Counted from the stretch's first letter, positions 36,083 to 45,634 are shown. The stretch is 64,000 nucleotides of DNA from Enterococcus_E cecorum_C (GCF_052119425.1 NZ_JBQKFH010000002.1:1-64000); one strand, 5' to 3'. The notes: a model not told the origin generated them from the sequence alone. Numbers and translations: made by a program.

Positions 36083-37340
36083 ATGCTTGATTTTCTTGTG
36101 GTTTTATTTCCGCTGATTTTAAATTGGCTTGTAATAGAATGGGTAAAAGTACCATCATGACAATCACAACGATTCCTGAAATAAAGAAGGTCAGTCCACC
36201 GTTGGCCACTTCAAATAAGAATGAATAAAAAACAATTCCCAGAGGCATTAATAATTGCACTCCAGTCATTAAAAAGTGAAAGACACGACCTTGAAACTGT
36301 GGATCGACATATGCACTTAACCAAGTATTCAGCGGCACATTTAAAAGCGTAATACATACACCCATCACAAAATTTCCGACAATCATAATGACAATCATCC
36401 ATTTTAACGGAAGTGATTGCATCAATATAAATCCGAGTATACTCATAATTGTCCCTAATGAAATCACATAAATATAAGTATTCAAAAGTGGATAACGAAT
36501 ATTTTTAATCATAGATAAAATCAAGGAAGCCAAGATTAATCCAAATCCAAAAGCTGATTCAGAAAAACTATAAGCTTGTGTTGGAAAATGAAGTTGGTGG
36601 ATTTGAATATATGGAATTCCGACGCTAATAGAAGATAAGACGAAATTAATGGACATACCCATCACCATCGCAAACACCAATAAGCGATCCTTTTTGATAT
36701 AATTTAATCCGGATAAAAACATCTTTAACAAAGAATCCTGTGACTCATCCACGTGACTGTCGCTAACTTTGCGATAATGAAAATTCACCATCATTAAAAT
36801 CATCGCTGCCAAAGTTTCACAAACAACTTCCAACAATACGATATTGGATAAGGAAATAAGCACATAAATAATTCCACCAATAATTGGCGCAATAATTTGA
36901 CTCACTGCTGAAACTAATTGTTCAAAACTTCTCACCTTTTGTAAATCGGCTTCATCCACCAAATGAATGGTCGCTGCTCCATAGGCGGTACTCAGAAAAA
37001 TATCCGCTAGTCGTAATACAATCAATAACAAATAAGTGGAAATCAACACGGAAAAACCACTTTTTAACGAAAAAGCATAAAAGACGAGCATCAGAATACT
37101 CACAACTTGTGCAATAAAGATGATTTTCTTCTTTTCAAAACGATCGACCACTGCCCCGGCAAATGGCAGTAAAACCAACGATACCACAGGACCAATTAAC
37201 TGCGTCCCACCAAAAGCAAGGGCAGAATTGGTTTTGGATAAAATTTCTAACCCGATAACAAAAGATAAAACACTACTGCCTAAAGAACCAAAAATCAATG
37301 AAGTAATGATTTTAACAATCTGTTTGTTTCCTTCTTTCAT
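36081..37340 (-). CDS. Major facilitator superfamily efflux protein
   Basis: A 419-residue protein with 12 predicted transmembrane segments. It has the loop pattern GAVVDRFEKKK after helix 2 and is similar in layout to macrolide-type (Mef) exporters. The start at 37340 follows AAGGTG; upstream frames overlap the topB terminator. Substrate unknown. Confidence 0.8.
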   Translation of the reverse strand: MKEGNKQIVKIITSLIFGSLGSSVLSFVIGLEILSKTNSALAFGGTQLIGPVVSLVLLPFAGAVVDRFEKKKIIFIAQVVSILMLVFYAFSLKSGFSVLISTYLLLIVLRLADIFLSTAYGAATIHLVDEADLQKVRSFEQLVSAVSQIIAPIIGGIIYVLISLSNIVLLEVVCETLAAMILMMVNFHYRKVSDSHVDESQDSLLKMFLSGLNYIKKDRLLVFAMVMGMSINFVLSSISVGIPYIQIHQLHFPTQAYSFSESAFGFGLILASLILSMIKNIRYPLLNTYIYVISLGTIMSILGFILMQSLPLKWMIVIMIVGNFVMGVCITLLNVPLNTWLSAYVDPQFQGRVFHFLMTGVQLLMPLGIVFYSFLFEVANGGLTFFISGIVVIVMMVLLPILLQANLKSAEIKPQENQA

Positions 37341-37406
37341 TTCATCACACCTTTTTTTAATTATTTTTTCATTCATTTTACCACAGGCAAATATCATGCA
37401 CAACAT

Positions 37407-37447
37407 AAAAAAAGATACTCGCCTCCATGCAGGATTTGAGTATCTTT
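37407..37447 (-). terminator. Terminator of topB
   Basis: The stem AAAGATACTC/GAGTATCTTTT is followed by seven T on the minus strand, five bases after the topB stop. It lies just upstream of the MFS gene. Confidence 0.85.
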
Positions 37448-37451
37448 TGTA

Positions 37452-39533
37452 TTATTTATCTTCAGCCATCATCGCTTTTAAGGCTAAAGCTAATGGACTT
37501 TCCATTTCTGTATTTTCTTGGCTGTATTTTTTCAATAGTCGTTTTTCTTCATGTTTGGTCATTTTTTGTTTTCGTTCAGCCTTGGTTTGCATTTTTTCGG
37601 TCGTGCCGTCATATTTACAACGATAATAAGTCCCGTTTTTCCCTTCGATGATTTCCATTTTCTTATGACATTGTGGGCAACGATGATTGGATACTTTTGG
37701 CTCTTTTCGTCTTGAGTAATGACAGTCTTCATTCGTGCAGACCAAACGCTTGCCGTCTCGACCATTCTTTTCTTTTAAGAGCGAACCACATTCTGGGCAA
37801 CGTTTTTGTGTAATTGAAAAATCTTGATAGCTTTGGTTACTTTGCTTAATCTCAGCCACTAAACGCTTCGTATCTTGTTCGATTTGTTGGATGAATTGTT
37901 GACTCTTCATCTGACCTTTAGCGATTTTTTCAAGATTTTTCTCCCATTTTTCCGTCAATTCAGGCGTGACTAATGAAGGATTCACCAGACCTAGTAGCTG
38001 TTTTCCCTTAGGAGTGACCGCTAAATAATTGGCTTTGCGTTCCATCAAGTCGCTTTTAATCAACTTTTCAATCATTTCAGCACGCGTGGCCGGCGTACCT
38101 AAGCTATATTTTTCCATCTTCGCCAACAAAGTCCCCTCACTCAATGGCTTAGGCGGGGTGGTCAATTGTTTTTCAATGCTAAACTCACCCTTGATTTTTT
38201 GACCTTCTGTATAGTGCACAACCTTTGCTTTAGGTTCGTCACTTGTCCCTTTCCAACCTGGTTCAAGTACTTTTTTATTACTTGCAACAAAACGTTCAGA
38301 ACCAAATGATAGTGTGATTTTTTGAACCTTTTCTTGATATTCAGGTAAGAACAACATCAAAAAGCGTGACACAATCATCTGATAAATGCGTTGTTCATCA
38401 CTGGATAACTTAGCAAAATTTGCCCTTTGTTCAGTTGGAATCAAGGCATGGTGGTCAGAAACCAACGCATTATTAAAAACTTTTTTTAAGACAACTTTTG
38501 CCCCATTTTTAATAATCGTCTTGACTTGCGGATCAAAATCACTAATTGCTTGTAGGCGTTCCTTCATCGTATTTTGCATATCGGTGGTTAAATACTTACT
38601 ATCAGTCCGCGGATAAGTGACGACTTTATGAATTTCATATAGACTTTGCACCAAAGAGAGCGTTTTTTTAGCAGAAAAGCCGTAACGTTGATTGGCCTCA
38701 CGCTGGATTTCCGTTAAGTCATAAGGTAATGGCGCGGCTTGGCGTTTGACTTTTTCTTCAATTTTTTCCACGGTGCCTGCTGTTTGGCTCATCTGTTGAA
38801 CTAATTGTTGGGCCGCTTCTCGTGTTTTGATAGCTTGCGGATTCTTTTGTTGATGAGTAAAGGTCAACTGATTATCGGCAAACTGAATTGTAAAATATTC
38901 TTGTGGGAGAAACTTTTCAATTTGCTTTTCTTGCTGTCTCACTAAGGCCAAGGTCGGTGTTTGTACACGTCCAGCACTTAGATTATCTTGATATTTCACA
39001 GTTAAAGCGCGGGTCACATTTAACCCCACCAACCAGTCCGCCTTTGCTCTAGAAATAGCTGACTCATATAAATTGTCATATTGACTGGCTGGTTTTAAAT
39101 TGGCAAAACCTTGTTTAATGGCTTTGTCTGTTTGTGATGAAATCCATAGACGCTTCACTGGTTTGTTAAATCTCACCCACTGCAAAATCCAACGGGCAAC
39201 TAACTCTCCTTCACGTCCAGCATCGGTCGCAATCACGGCTTCTCCTACATCTTTTCGTTTGGCCAACGCTGCAATCGCCTTTAATTGATGACCAGTTTTT
39301 GGTAAAGGTTTGATACCTATTTGCTTTGGTAACATTGGCAGTGTCTCTAATTGCCATTGTTGCCATTCTTTGTTTAGATCTTCAGGCATTTTTAAGGTTA
39401 ATAAATGTCCTAAAGCCCAAGTGACAATCACTTTGTCGCCTTCATAGTAATTTTTAGTTTTCTTCGTTGCTTTTAACACTCTACTCAGATCTTTGGCAAC
39501 ACTTGGTTTTTCCGCAATGATTAGCTGTTTCAT
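37452..39533 (-). CDS. topB: DNA topoisomerase III
   Basis: A 693-residue type IA topoisomerase. It has an N-terminal TOPRIM domain (IIAEKPSVAKDLSRVL, DAGREGE), an active-site Tyr near residue 307 (VVTYPRTDSKYL) and two C-terminal zinc-ribbon modules (CPECGSLL...CTNEDC and CPQCHKKM...YYRC). It decatenates single-strand-containing DNA. The start at 39533 follows AAAGGA and lies 53 bases inside the end of the upstream gene. Chromosomal topB is common in Firmicutes; no plasmid genes are nearby. Confidence 0.96.
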   Translation of the reverse strand: MKQLIIAEKPSVAKDLSRVLKATKKTKNYYEGDKVIVTWALGHLLTLKMPEDLNKEWQQWQLETLPMLPKQIGIKPLPKTGHQLKAIAALAKRKDVGEAVIATDAGREGELVARWILQWVRFNKPVKRLWISSQTDKAIKQGFANLKPASQYDNLYESAISRAKADWLVGLNVTRALTVKYQDNLSAGRVQTPTLALVRQQEKQIEKFLPQEYFTIQFADNQLTFTHQQKNPQAIKTREAAQQLVQQMSQTAGTVEKIEEKVKRQAAPLPYDLTEIQREANQRYGFSAKKTLSLVQSLYEIHKVVTYPRTDSKYLTTDMQNTMKERLQAISDFDPQVKTIIKNGAKVVLKKVFNNALVSDHHALIPTEQRANFAKLSSDEQRIYQMIVSRFLMLFLPEYQEKVQKITLSFGSERFVASNKKVLEPGWKGTSDEPKAKVVHYTEGQKIKGEFSIEKQLTTPPKPLSEGTLLAKMEKYSLGTPATRAEMIEKLIKSDLMERKANYLAVTPKGKQLLGLVNPSLVTPELTEKWEKNLEKIAKGQMKSQQFIQQIEQDTKRLVAEIKQSNQSYQDFSITQKRCPECGSLLKEKNGRDGKRLVCTNEDCHYSRRKEPKVSNHRCPQCHKKMEIIEGKNGTYYRCKYDGTTEKMQTKAERKQKMTKHEEKRLLKKYSQENTEMESPLALALKAMMAEDK

Positions 39534-39843
39534 ATAAATTCCTTTCACTGGTTATTGTGACGGGTTCAAAATCTTTTAATAAAGCGATGGAGTGATATTG
39601 CTGTAAATCATCCTCGCATTCCTCACAATAACGTAATTCTTCTTCATTCCAAAACGCACAAAGATAATTTTCTTTTGCGCTGACACAGGAATATTTTATT
39701 TTATATTCGTGCCATAATAAGGTGTAAGCTGCGACGGCTTCCTCAAAAGTAGCAAAATATTGTTCTTCCACAATGTCTGCTTGCCAACCTTCAAAGAACC
39801 ACCACACTTCATTATCACCATGCATACGAATTACTTGATACAT
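39481..39843 (-). CDS. DUF1033 family protein
   Basis: A 120-residue protein beginning MYQVIRMHGDNEVWWFFEGW, the typical DUF1033 start. It is acidic, Cys-containing (YCEECEDD) and soluble. GGTGA supports the ATG at 39843; an upstream ATG is less likely. Its 3' end overlaps topB by 53 bp in another frame, so the two are probably co-transcribed and coupled. Function unknown. Confidence 0.75.
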   Translation of the reverse strand: MYQVIRMHGDNEVWWFFEGWQADIVEEQYFATFEEAVAAYTLLWHEYKIKYSCVSAKENYLCAFWNEEELRYCEECEDDLQQYHSIALLKDFEPVTITSERNLYETANHCGKTKCCQRSE

Positions 39844-40053
39844 CCTATTCACCATCTCTATTTTCCTAAATCTTTCGTAACAAATCAACAAAAACTTTTA
39901 TAACAATTTTTAGTTTGTATTTTCTTTTGTTTCATTCGTTGTAAACTATATACTATTTTTCCTTGATAACTCTATAGTATTAAGCTTTGATTTATCTGGC
40001 AAATAATTTACTTGTGAAAAGGACAGTAAAGCAAATTTATAGTATCTCATTTA

Positions 40054-40099
40054 TAAAAAAATACCGAACAGCCGCTAACAAACAACGACTATTCGGTAA
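40054..40099 (-). terminator. Terminator downstream of mnmA and its repeat cluster
   Basis: The stem ACCGAATAG/GCTGTTCGGT is followed by ATTTTTTT on the minus strand. It lies beyond the repeat cluster, so mnmA mRNA would carry about 430 bases of repeat in its 3' end. The rest of the gap 39844-40053 is AT-rich with no gene seen. Confidence 0.7.
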
Positions 40100-40132
40100 T
40101 ATACAGTCTAACTTTTGGTCATGCTGGTACTT

Positions 40133-40563
40133 GTAGCTAATCGACCCTTCTCACAACCTTTTTTGACGGTGTTCGAAGGGTAGCTACATCGCATCTAAGC
40201 CGGCCTGCCTAGGAAAATCTTTAAACATAGTGGATTTTCCTGTCATTCCGGACAACCTTAGCTTTCTCGGTATCAATCAACTAAATACTCGAAAAATTCA
40301 CCCTCCTGCTTAAGAAAATCTCCTTTCATCCGATTTTCTTAGCAGTAGGTAACACATGAATTTTCTCGTATTTGACCAAGTTGATTGATAACCTTTTACT
40401 TGTAGCTGAGCGACCCTTCTCACAACCTTTTTTGACGGCGTAAATCGACTAGCTACTTCGGCGTATAAGCCAGCCCGTCTGGGAAAGTCTTTACTTTTCG
40501 GACTTTCCCGACGTTCTGGACAAACTTATCCGCTCGTAGCTGACCGAGTCGATTTACGACCTT
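40133..40563. repeat. Modular nested palindromic repeat cluster (mnmA 3' end)
   Basis: The GAAGGGT-arm unit (about 40165-40425) contains an inserted ATCAATCAAC-arm unit (about 40268-40392), followed by an AAATCGAC-arm unit (about 40435-40563). The inner unit is a nearly continuous 115-base hairpin: ATCAATCAAC pairs with GTTGATTGAT, GAAAATTCA-type with TGAATTTTC, and CCTGCTTAAGAAAATC with GATTTTCTTAGCAG. The cluster abuts the mnmA stop codon. Confidence 0.88.
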
Positions 40564-41684
40564 TATATATACTGCATTTGTTTTTGGTCTTGGTAGGCTT
40601 GGTCGATGAGTCCGCCGCCTAGGCATTCTTCGCCGTCATAGAAGACGACTGCTTGTCCTGGGGTGATGGCACGGGCTTTTTCATCGAATAATACTTCAGC
40701 ACGGTCCCCTTCTAATAAACGGACAGTAACCGGTACATCTTGTTGACGATATCTGAATTTAGCGGTACAGCGAAATTCTTGTGGTTTTTCTTCATTCGTT
40801 GTGAAGTGAATTTGGCTTGCTGTTAAACGGTTCGCATACAATAATGGATGATGGAAACCTTGATCCACAATTAAGGTATTGGTTGCAAGGTCTTTTCCTA
40901 CTACAAACCATGGCTCTTGTGTTTTACCGCCCCCACCAATGCCTAAACCTTGGCGTTGACCGATTGTATAATACATTAAACCATCATGCGTTCCTTTTTC
41001 TATTCCATCAGGAGTCATCATTTTCCCAGGTTGAGCAGGTAAATATTGACTCAAAAATTGTTTAAAGTTCTTTTCGCCAATGAAGCAAACACCCGTTGAA
41101 TCTTTTTTCTTGGCAGTTGCTAAACCAGCTTTTTCCGCGATTGCACGTACTTCTTTTTTCTCTAAATGACCAAGCGGGAACATAGTTTTAGACAATTGTT
41201 CTTGTGATAACTGACTTAAAAAGTAAGTTTGGTCTTTGTTATTATCAGTTCCTCTTAGCATATGCACAACACCATTTTCATCACGCTTCACTTGTGCATA
41301 ATGACCCGTTGCGACATAATCCGCACCTAGTTGCATGGCATAGTCTAAAAAGGCTTTAAACTTAATTTCTTTGTTGCACATGACATCAGGATTTGGGGTA
41401 CGACCCGCGCGATATTCGGCTAAGAAATATTCAAAAACACGGTCCCAATATTCTTTTTCAAAATTCACTGAATAATAGGGAATCCCAATTTGTGAAGCGA
41501 CTGCCGCAACATCTTTATAATCTTCTGTTGCCGTACAGACACCATTTTCATCGGTATCATCCCAGTTTTTCATGAAGATTCCGATGACATCATAGCCCTG
41601 TTCTTTTAATAAAAGGGCAGTAACCGACGAGTCAACCCCGCCACTCATACCTACAACAACACGAATTTTGCTGTTGTCTTGCAT
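40563..41684 (-). CDS. mnmA: tRNA-specific 2-thiouridylase MnmA
   Basis: A 373-residue enzyme thiolating U34 of tRNA-Lys, -Glu and -Gln. It has the PP-loop MSGGVDSSVTALLL, the catalytic Cys in NPDVMCNKEIKF (about 102) and the second Cys in STGVCFIGE (about 199). It receives sulfur from a cysteine desulfurase; one is encoded just upstream on the same strand (42255-43391). The stop codon is followed at once by the repeat cluster. Confidence 0.97.
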   Translation of the reverse strand: MQDNSKIRVVVGMSGGVDSSVTALLLKEQGYDVIGIFMKNWDDTDENGVCTATEDYKDVAAVASQIGIPYYSVNFEKEYWDRVFEYFLAEYRAGRTPNPDVMCNKEIKFKAFLDYAMQLGADYVATGHYAQVKRDENGVVHMLRGTDNNKDQTYFLSQLSQEQLSKTMFPLGHLEKKEVRAIAEKAGLATAKKKDSTGVCFIGEKNFKQFLSQYLPAQPGKMMTPDGIEKGTHDGLMYYTIGQRQGLGIGGGGKTQEPWFVVGKDLATNTLIVDQGFHHPLLYANRLTASQIHFTTNEEKPQEFRCTAKFRYRQQDVPVTVRLLEGDRAEVLFDEKARAITPGQAVVFYDGEECLGGGLIDQAYQDQKQMQYI

Positions 41685-41789
41685 AAAAAATCACCATCAT
41701 TTCTTTATAGATTCTGAAATCTACTACGATTGAAGGTCGCATTATTTTCAGTAAACTTCATTATAGCGCAAATTTCCCCAACATGCACG

Positions 41790-41821
41790 AAAAAAATCGC
41801 AGTACCAAGACTACGATTTTC
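41790..41821 (-). terminator. Terminator of the desulfurase-DUF1831 unit
   Basis: The stem AATCGTAG/CTGCGATT is followed by seven T on the minus strand, six bases after the DUF1831 stop. Confidence 0.8.
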
Positions 41822-41826
41822 TTACC

Positions 41827-42168
41827 TTATGCTTTTTCTAATAAACCACGATCGATAAATCCATCCATCAAGAAATAGAATTTATCCTGCAACATTTTAT
41901 GCTGTTCGCTCTTGAAAATATTGACTGCTTTTAGACCTGTCGCATTGGTAATCGACATTTTTAAAGTTTGTAAGTCTTTAGAAACAGTTATTTTTAATTT
42001 AAAGCCTTCCTTACTTTGAGGCGTTGCTTCTAATGAACGAATCAGTTGGAAGTTGCCTCCATTTGTTTCAACAAAACCATTATCACGCAAGGTATAACGT
42101 TTTGCATTTGGGTTCATTTGGTATTTGACAGCTGAACCTAGAACTGTTGCTGTTTTTTCAAAAGCCAT
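41827..42168 (-). CDS. DUF1831 family protein
   Basis: A 113-residue soluble protein resembling the DUF1831 family of lactic acid bacteria (FEKTATVLGSAVKYQMNPNAK...LYFLMDGFIDRG-type end). In that group the gene commonly lies between the cysteine desulfurase and mnmA, as here, which suggests a link to sulfur transfer or tRNA thiolation. That role is inference. Confidence 0.7.
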   Translation of the reverse strand: MAFEKTATVLGSAVKYQMNPNAKRYTLRDNGFVETNGGNFQLIRSLEATPQSKEGFKLKITVSKDLQTLKMSITNATGLKAVNIFKSEQHKMLQDKFYFLMDGFIDRGLLEKA

Positions 42169-42254
42169 AAATCTAGCCTCTTTTCATGTTTTTCTTTATT
42201 TTATCACAGCTTTTGTCATCTGAAAACCTTTGCCTAGATTTAAGAAAACAAATT

Positions 42255-43391
42255 TTACGCTTGTTGAAATTTACGCACGACTTGTCCTAATTGTTGGGCT
42301 AGTTGCGCTACTTCATCTAAAGTATTGCCCAGGCCAAAACTTACACGAATGGCGGTATGAATTTTTTCATCCTTTTTTCCATACATCGCTTCTAATACAT
42401 GGGAAGGGTTAACATTCCCCGCTGTACATGCCGAACCAGTTGAAATGGCCATGTTTGCTAAATCTAGATGCATCAAAAGCATTTGATTATTCACTTGATC
42501 AAAGGAAAGATTCCATACCTGTGGCAATTTATTTGCTTCATCGCCGTTCACTTGATACCGAACCTGTTGTTGGGATAACACGTCTAGAAAATGCTGACTT
42601 AACGCTTGCATCTGTGCTTGTTCTTCAGCTAAATGTTCATGGTGAAATTGCGCCACTTCAGCCATCGCACAAATCGCGGGTAAATTTTCCGTTCCAGCCC
42701 GACGCTTTTCTTCTTGCTCACCACCATGTGTAATTGGCTGTAATTTGACGTTATCTTTTTTATAAAGAAAACCAATTCCTTTAGGCCCATTGATTTTATG
42801 AGCCGAAATACTTAATAAATCTATGCCTAATTCTTCTGGAAAAATCGCCACTTTCCCATAAGCTTGTACCGCATCTGTATGAAAAATAGCGGGATGGTCT
42901 GTTAAGATTTCACCAATTTGGGCAATCGGTAATAAATTGCCCGTTTCATTATTCGCAAACATGATGGATACTAAAATCGTGTCTTCTCGTAGCGCTTGTT
43001 TAAAGTCAGCTAGCGAAATTTGTCCGTTAGCATCCACTGGTAAGTAGGTCACTTCAAAGCCTTGTTTTTCTAAGTAATGTAAAGTTTCCATAACTGCTGG
43101 ATGCTCTATGCTTGTAGAGATGATGTGACGTCCTTTCGCTTGATTGGCAAAAGCGGCGCCGATAATGGCATAGTTATCGCCTTCTGTTCCCCCACTGGTA
43201 AAAATAATTTCATGAGGTTTAACCTTTAAAGTTTTAGCAATGACTTGGCGTGCCTTTTCTAAATATTCATGAGCTTTGCGACCATATTGATGAATGCTAG
43301 ATGGATTACCAAACACCTCATTCATGATAGCAGTCATTTTTTCAATGGCCACTGGATGCATAGGCGATGTTGCTGCATGGTCAAAATACAT
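42255..43391 (-). CDS. Cysteine desulfurase (NifS/IscS-like)
   Basis: A 378-residue PLP enzyme that moves sulfur from cysteine to a persulfide. PLP Lys is in SAHKINGPKG (about 197), and the active Cys is in GSACTAGNVNPSHVL (about 320). The start at 43391 (MYFDHAAT) follows AAGGAAG. Position next to DUF1831 and mnmA points to sulfur supply for 2-thiouridine in tRNA; there is no iscU/sufU nearby. Confidence 0.93.
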   Translation of the reverse strand: MYFDHAATSPMHPVAIEKMTAIMNEVFGNPSSIHQYGRKAHEYLEKARQVIAKTLKVKPHEIIFTSGGTEGDNYAIIGAAFANQAKGRHIISTSIEHPAVMETLHYLEKQGFEVTYLPVDANGQISLADFKQALREDTILVSIMFANNETGNLLPIAQIGEILTDHPAIFHTDAVQAYGKVAIFPEELGIDLLSISAHKINGPKGIGFLYKKDNVKLQPITHGGEQEEKRRAGTENLPAICAMAEVAQFHHEHLAEEQAQMQALSQHFLDVLSQQQVRYQVNGDEANKLPQVWNLSFDQVNNQMLLMHLDLANMAISTGSACTAGNVNPSHVLEAMYGKKDEKIHTAIRVSFGLGNTLDEVAQLAQQLGQVVRKFQQA

Positions 43392-43478
43392 AAAATCTAC
43401 TTCCTTTACTAACAAATAAGCCAAATCAGCTTACTAAACTTCGCAATTTCTGTCAAGTAAACTCATTTGGCTAAACGT

Positions 43479-44447
43479 TTATTTTTGATCTTCAATAGAT
43501 AGGCGGAATAAAGGACTCATTGGGGTATTTTCTTGGATACGTTTCATCGCTTCTCCCATTAAATCCGCACAAGTAATATAATGAAGGACATTTGGCTTGC
43601 GACTATCATCAATCAGACATGAATCAGTCACACAAATAGATTGAATTGGTGCTGCATCTAAATCAGCTTTAGCCCCTTCACATAATAAAGCATGAGAAGC
43701 ACAAGCATAAATTTCAGTAGCGCCTTGCTCAGTTAGCAGTTTACTTGCTTTGACAAAGGTTTGACCAGTATTTAAAATGTCATCCACCATAATACATTTC
43801 TTTCCTTTGACATCCCCAATCACATAGCCACCTGCTTCATATTCATCGGATTGATCCACAATGGCTAAAGTAGAACCTAGATATTCTGCTAAACTACGTG
43901 CACGCTGTACCCCACTATTTTTTGGTGAAACAACCACATAGTCATCACCAGACATTCCTTGATTGAGATAATACTGAGCAAACAATGGAATCGTGAATAA
44001 ATTATCCACTGGAATATCAAAGAAACCTTGTACTTGTACTGTGTGCAAATCTAATGTTAGAACACGCGTTGCCCCTGCTTTGGTTAACATATTGGCAATC
44101 AATTTTGCAGTAATTGGTTCGTGTGGACGCGCGGTACGATCTTGACGCGCATAAGCATAATAAGGTAAGACGACATTGATTGATTTCGCACTCGCCCGTT
44201 TCATTGCATCAATCATAATTAAAAGTTCCCAGTAGTAATCATTCACTGGTTGATTGGTCGATTGGATTAAGTAAGTATCCACCCCACGGACACTTTCTTC
44301 AATGTTAATCGCAATCTCCCCATCACTAAATTGTCGCACTACACATTTTCCTAATTCTTGTCCAAAGGCTTTAGCAATTTTTTCTGCTAAAGGTTGATTC
44401 CCGTTGAGACTAAAAATTTTGACATTGTCTGTTGCAGTATTCGCCAC
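43479..44447 (-). CDS. prs: Ribose-phosphate pyrophosphokinase
   Basis: A 322-residue PRPP synthetase making the precursor of nucleotides, His, Trp and NAD. It has the Mg/ATP loop (YYAYARQDR) and the PRPP-binding motif (IMVDDILNTGQT). A GTG at 44447 fits the GGAGG spacing; the TTG at 44462 overlaps that site. The leader is short and AT-rich. Confidence 0.95.
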   Translation of the reverse strand: MANTATDNVKIFSLNGNQPLAEKIAKAFGQELGKCVVRQFSDGEIAINIEESVRGVDTYLIQSTNQPVNDYYWELLIMIDAMKRASAKSINVVLPYYAYARQDRTARPHEPITAKLIANMLTKAGATRVLTLDLHTVQVQGFFDIPVDNLFTIPLFAQYYLNQGMSGDDYVVVSPKNSGVQRARSLAEYLGSTLAIVDQSDEYEAGGYVIGDVKGKKCIMVDDILNTGQTFVKASKLLTEQGATEIYACASHALLCEGAKADLDAAPIQSICVTDSCLIDDSRKPNVLHYITCADLMGEAMKRIQENTPMSPLFRLSIEDQK

Positions 44448-44535
44448 CGTTTCATCCTCCAAAAATGTTTTTTTCTTTTATTGTATCATATCTTGAGGTG
44501 ATTTTGAAAATTTTCTTGTGTTTTCATAAAAATAA

Positions 44536-45069
44536 TTATCGCTTCATCGAAACTGTGCTATTGACCCACTTTGCCGGAATGATTTTAGCCGGATTACCCC
44601 AAACATCATGCACCAGCAAATCATAGCTGCCATCTTCATTTTGTAGATACCCGTAGCAAACAACCCAGTGATTCCCATAGCTACTCCCTCTTTTCTTAGA
44701 TAAACCTACAATCAATGGAAGACCGGCATCAATGCGTTTTTTAATACGTGTCAGACAAACCATGGTAGTACTATGGGCACGATAAGGCATCTGGTAACGC
44801 CTAAAAAATCGATTCAACCCCATCGACAACTCAATCGGTAAGGTAGGAAAGCCAAATGGTTGCACCAATAGTTTTAATATTTCGACCAAGCTTGCTTGAC
44901 ATTGCTGGGTATTTTCCTGTAAAAAATCAGGCAAAATAGCTGGCGTAAAATGTTTTTGAAAATAGCTTAATAAAACCGCACAACAATACGTCCCACAGTA
45001 ATTACCTTGCGTATTTTCTAAGTCAGCGAGTTGCTCAAAAGTTTGTTTATCTAAAATTTTTGCTTTCAT
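44536..45069 (-). CDS. C39-like papain-fold cysteine peptidase domain protein
   Basis: A 177-residue protein with Cys in NYCGTYCCAVLLSYF (about residue 25), His in GNHWVVCYGY (about 134) and Asp/Asn in LVHDVWGNP (about 154): the Cys-His-Asp pattern of C39-like (peptidase_C39_2) proteins. It has no signal peptide or membrane segment, so it is probably cytoplasmic. Its start directly follows the stop of pncA. Substrate unknown. Confidence 0.65.
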   Translation of the reverse strand: MKAKILDKQTFEQLADLENTQGNYCGTYCCAVLLSYFQKHFTPAILPDFLQENTQQCQASLVEILKLLVQPFGFPTLPIELSMGLNRFFRRYQMPYRAHSTTMVCLTRIKKRIDAGLPLIVGLSKKRGSSYGNHWVVCYGYLQNEDGSYDLLVHDVWGNPAKIIPAKWVNSTVSMKR

Positions 45070-45615
45070 TTAAACAATTGTCGCCCCTAATGTGTTTTTG
45101 AAATGATTGAGTGCCCATTGATGACCCACTTGATCAAAACTTTGCACGGCATCTTCCACGACAAAAATTTTATAGCCCAAATTATAGGCATCTACAGCGG
45201 TATGCAATACACAAATATCGGTACATACCCCAGTTAAATAGACTTCCGTAATTTGGCGTTCTCTCAAGCGTAAATCTAAATCCGTCCCACAAAAAGCGGA
45301 ATAATGACGTTTGTCTAGCCAATAAATTGTTTCTTTACTTTTATTTTGCTCATACAAATCAGCCAATTTACCATATAAGTCACGCCCAGGGGTGCCTATC
45401 AGATTATGTGGCGGGAATAATTTATTTTCTGGATGATAGTGATCTTTTTTATCATGACCATCAATGGCGAAAACCACAAAATCATCATTTTCAATAAAAT
45501 CTTTTGTAACCTTTACCAACGCTTCTTCAATTTGTTGACCATATTCACCAGTCGTTAACTTACCATCCGTTGCGACAAAATCATACGTATAATCAATCGA
45601 AATTAAAGCCTTCAT
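45070..45615 (-). CDS. pncA: Nicotinamidase (isochorismatase fold)
   Basis: A 181-residue hydrolase converting nicotinamide to nicotinate for NAD salvage. The catalytic triad is visible: Asp in SIDYTYDF, Lys in WLDKRHYSAF and Cys in TGVCTDICV. The start at 45615 follows AGGTGAG. It sits between mtnN and the C39-like gene in a tight minus-strand cluster. Confidence 0.9.
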   Translation of the reverse strand: MKALISIDYTYDFVATDGKLTTGEYGQQIEEALVKVTKDFIENDDFVVFAIDGHDKKDHYHPENKLFPPHNLIGTPGRDLYGKLADLYEQNKSKETIYWLDKRHYSAFCGTDLDLRLRERQITEVYLTGVCTDICVLHTAVDAYNLGYKIFVVEDAVQSFDQVGHQWALNHFKNTLGATIV

Positions 45616-45634
45616 ATTTCTCACCTTTTTTCAT

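Noticed and set aside
43420..43470. AGCCAAAT...ATTTGGCT as a terminator upstream of the desulfurase
   Set aside because: The arms are about 30 bases apart without a convincing T-run; too weak to annotate.
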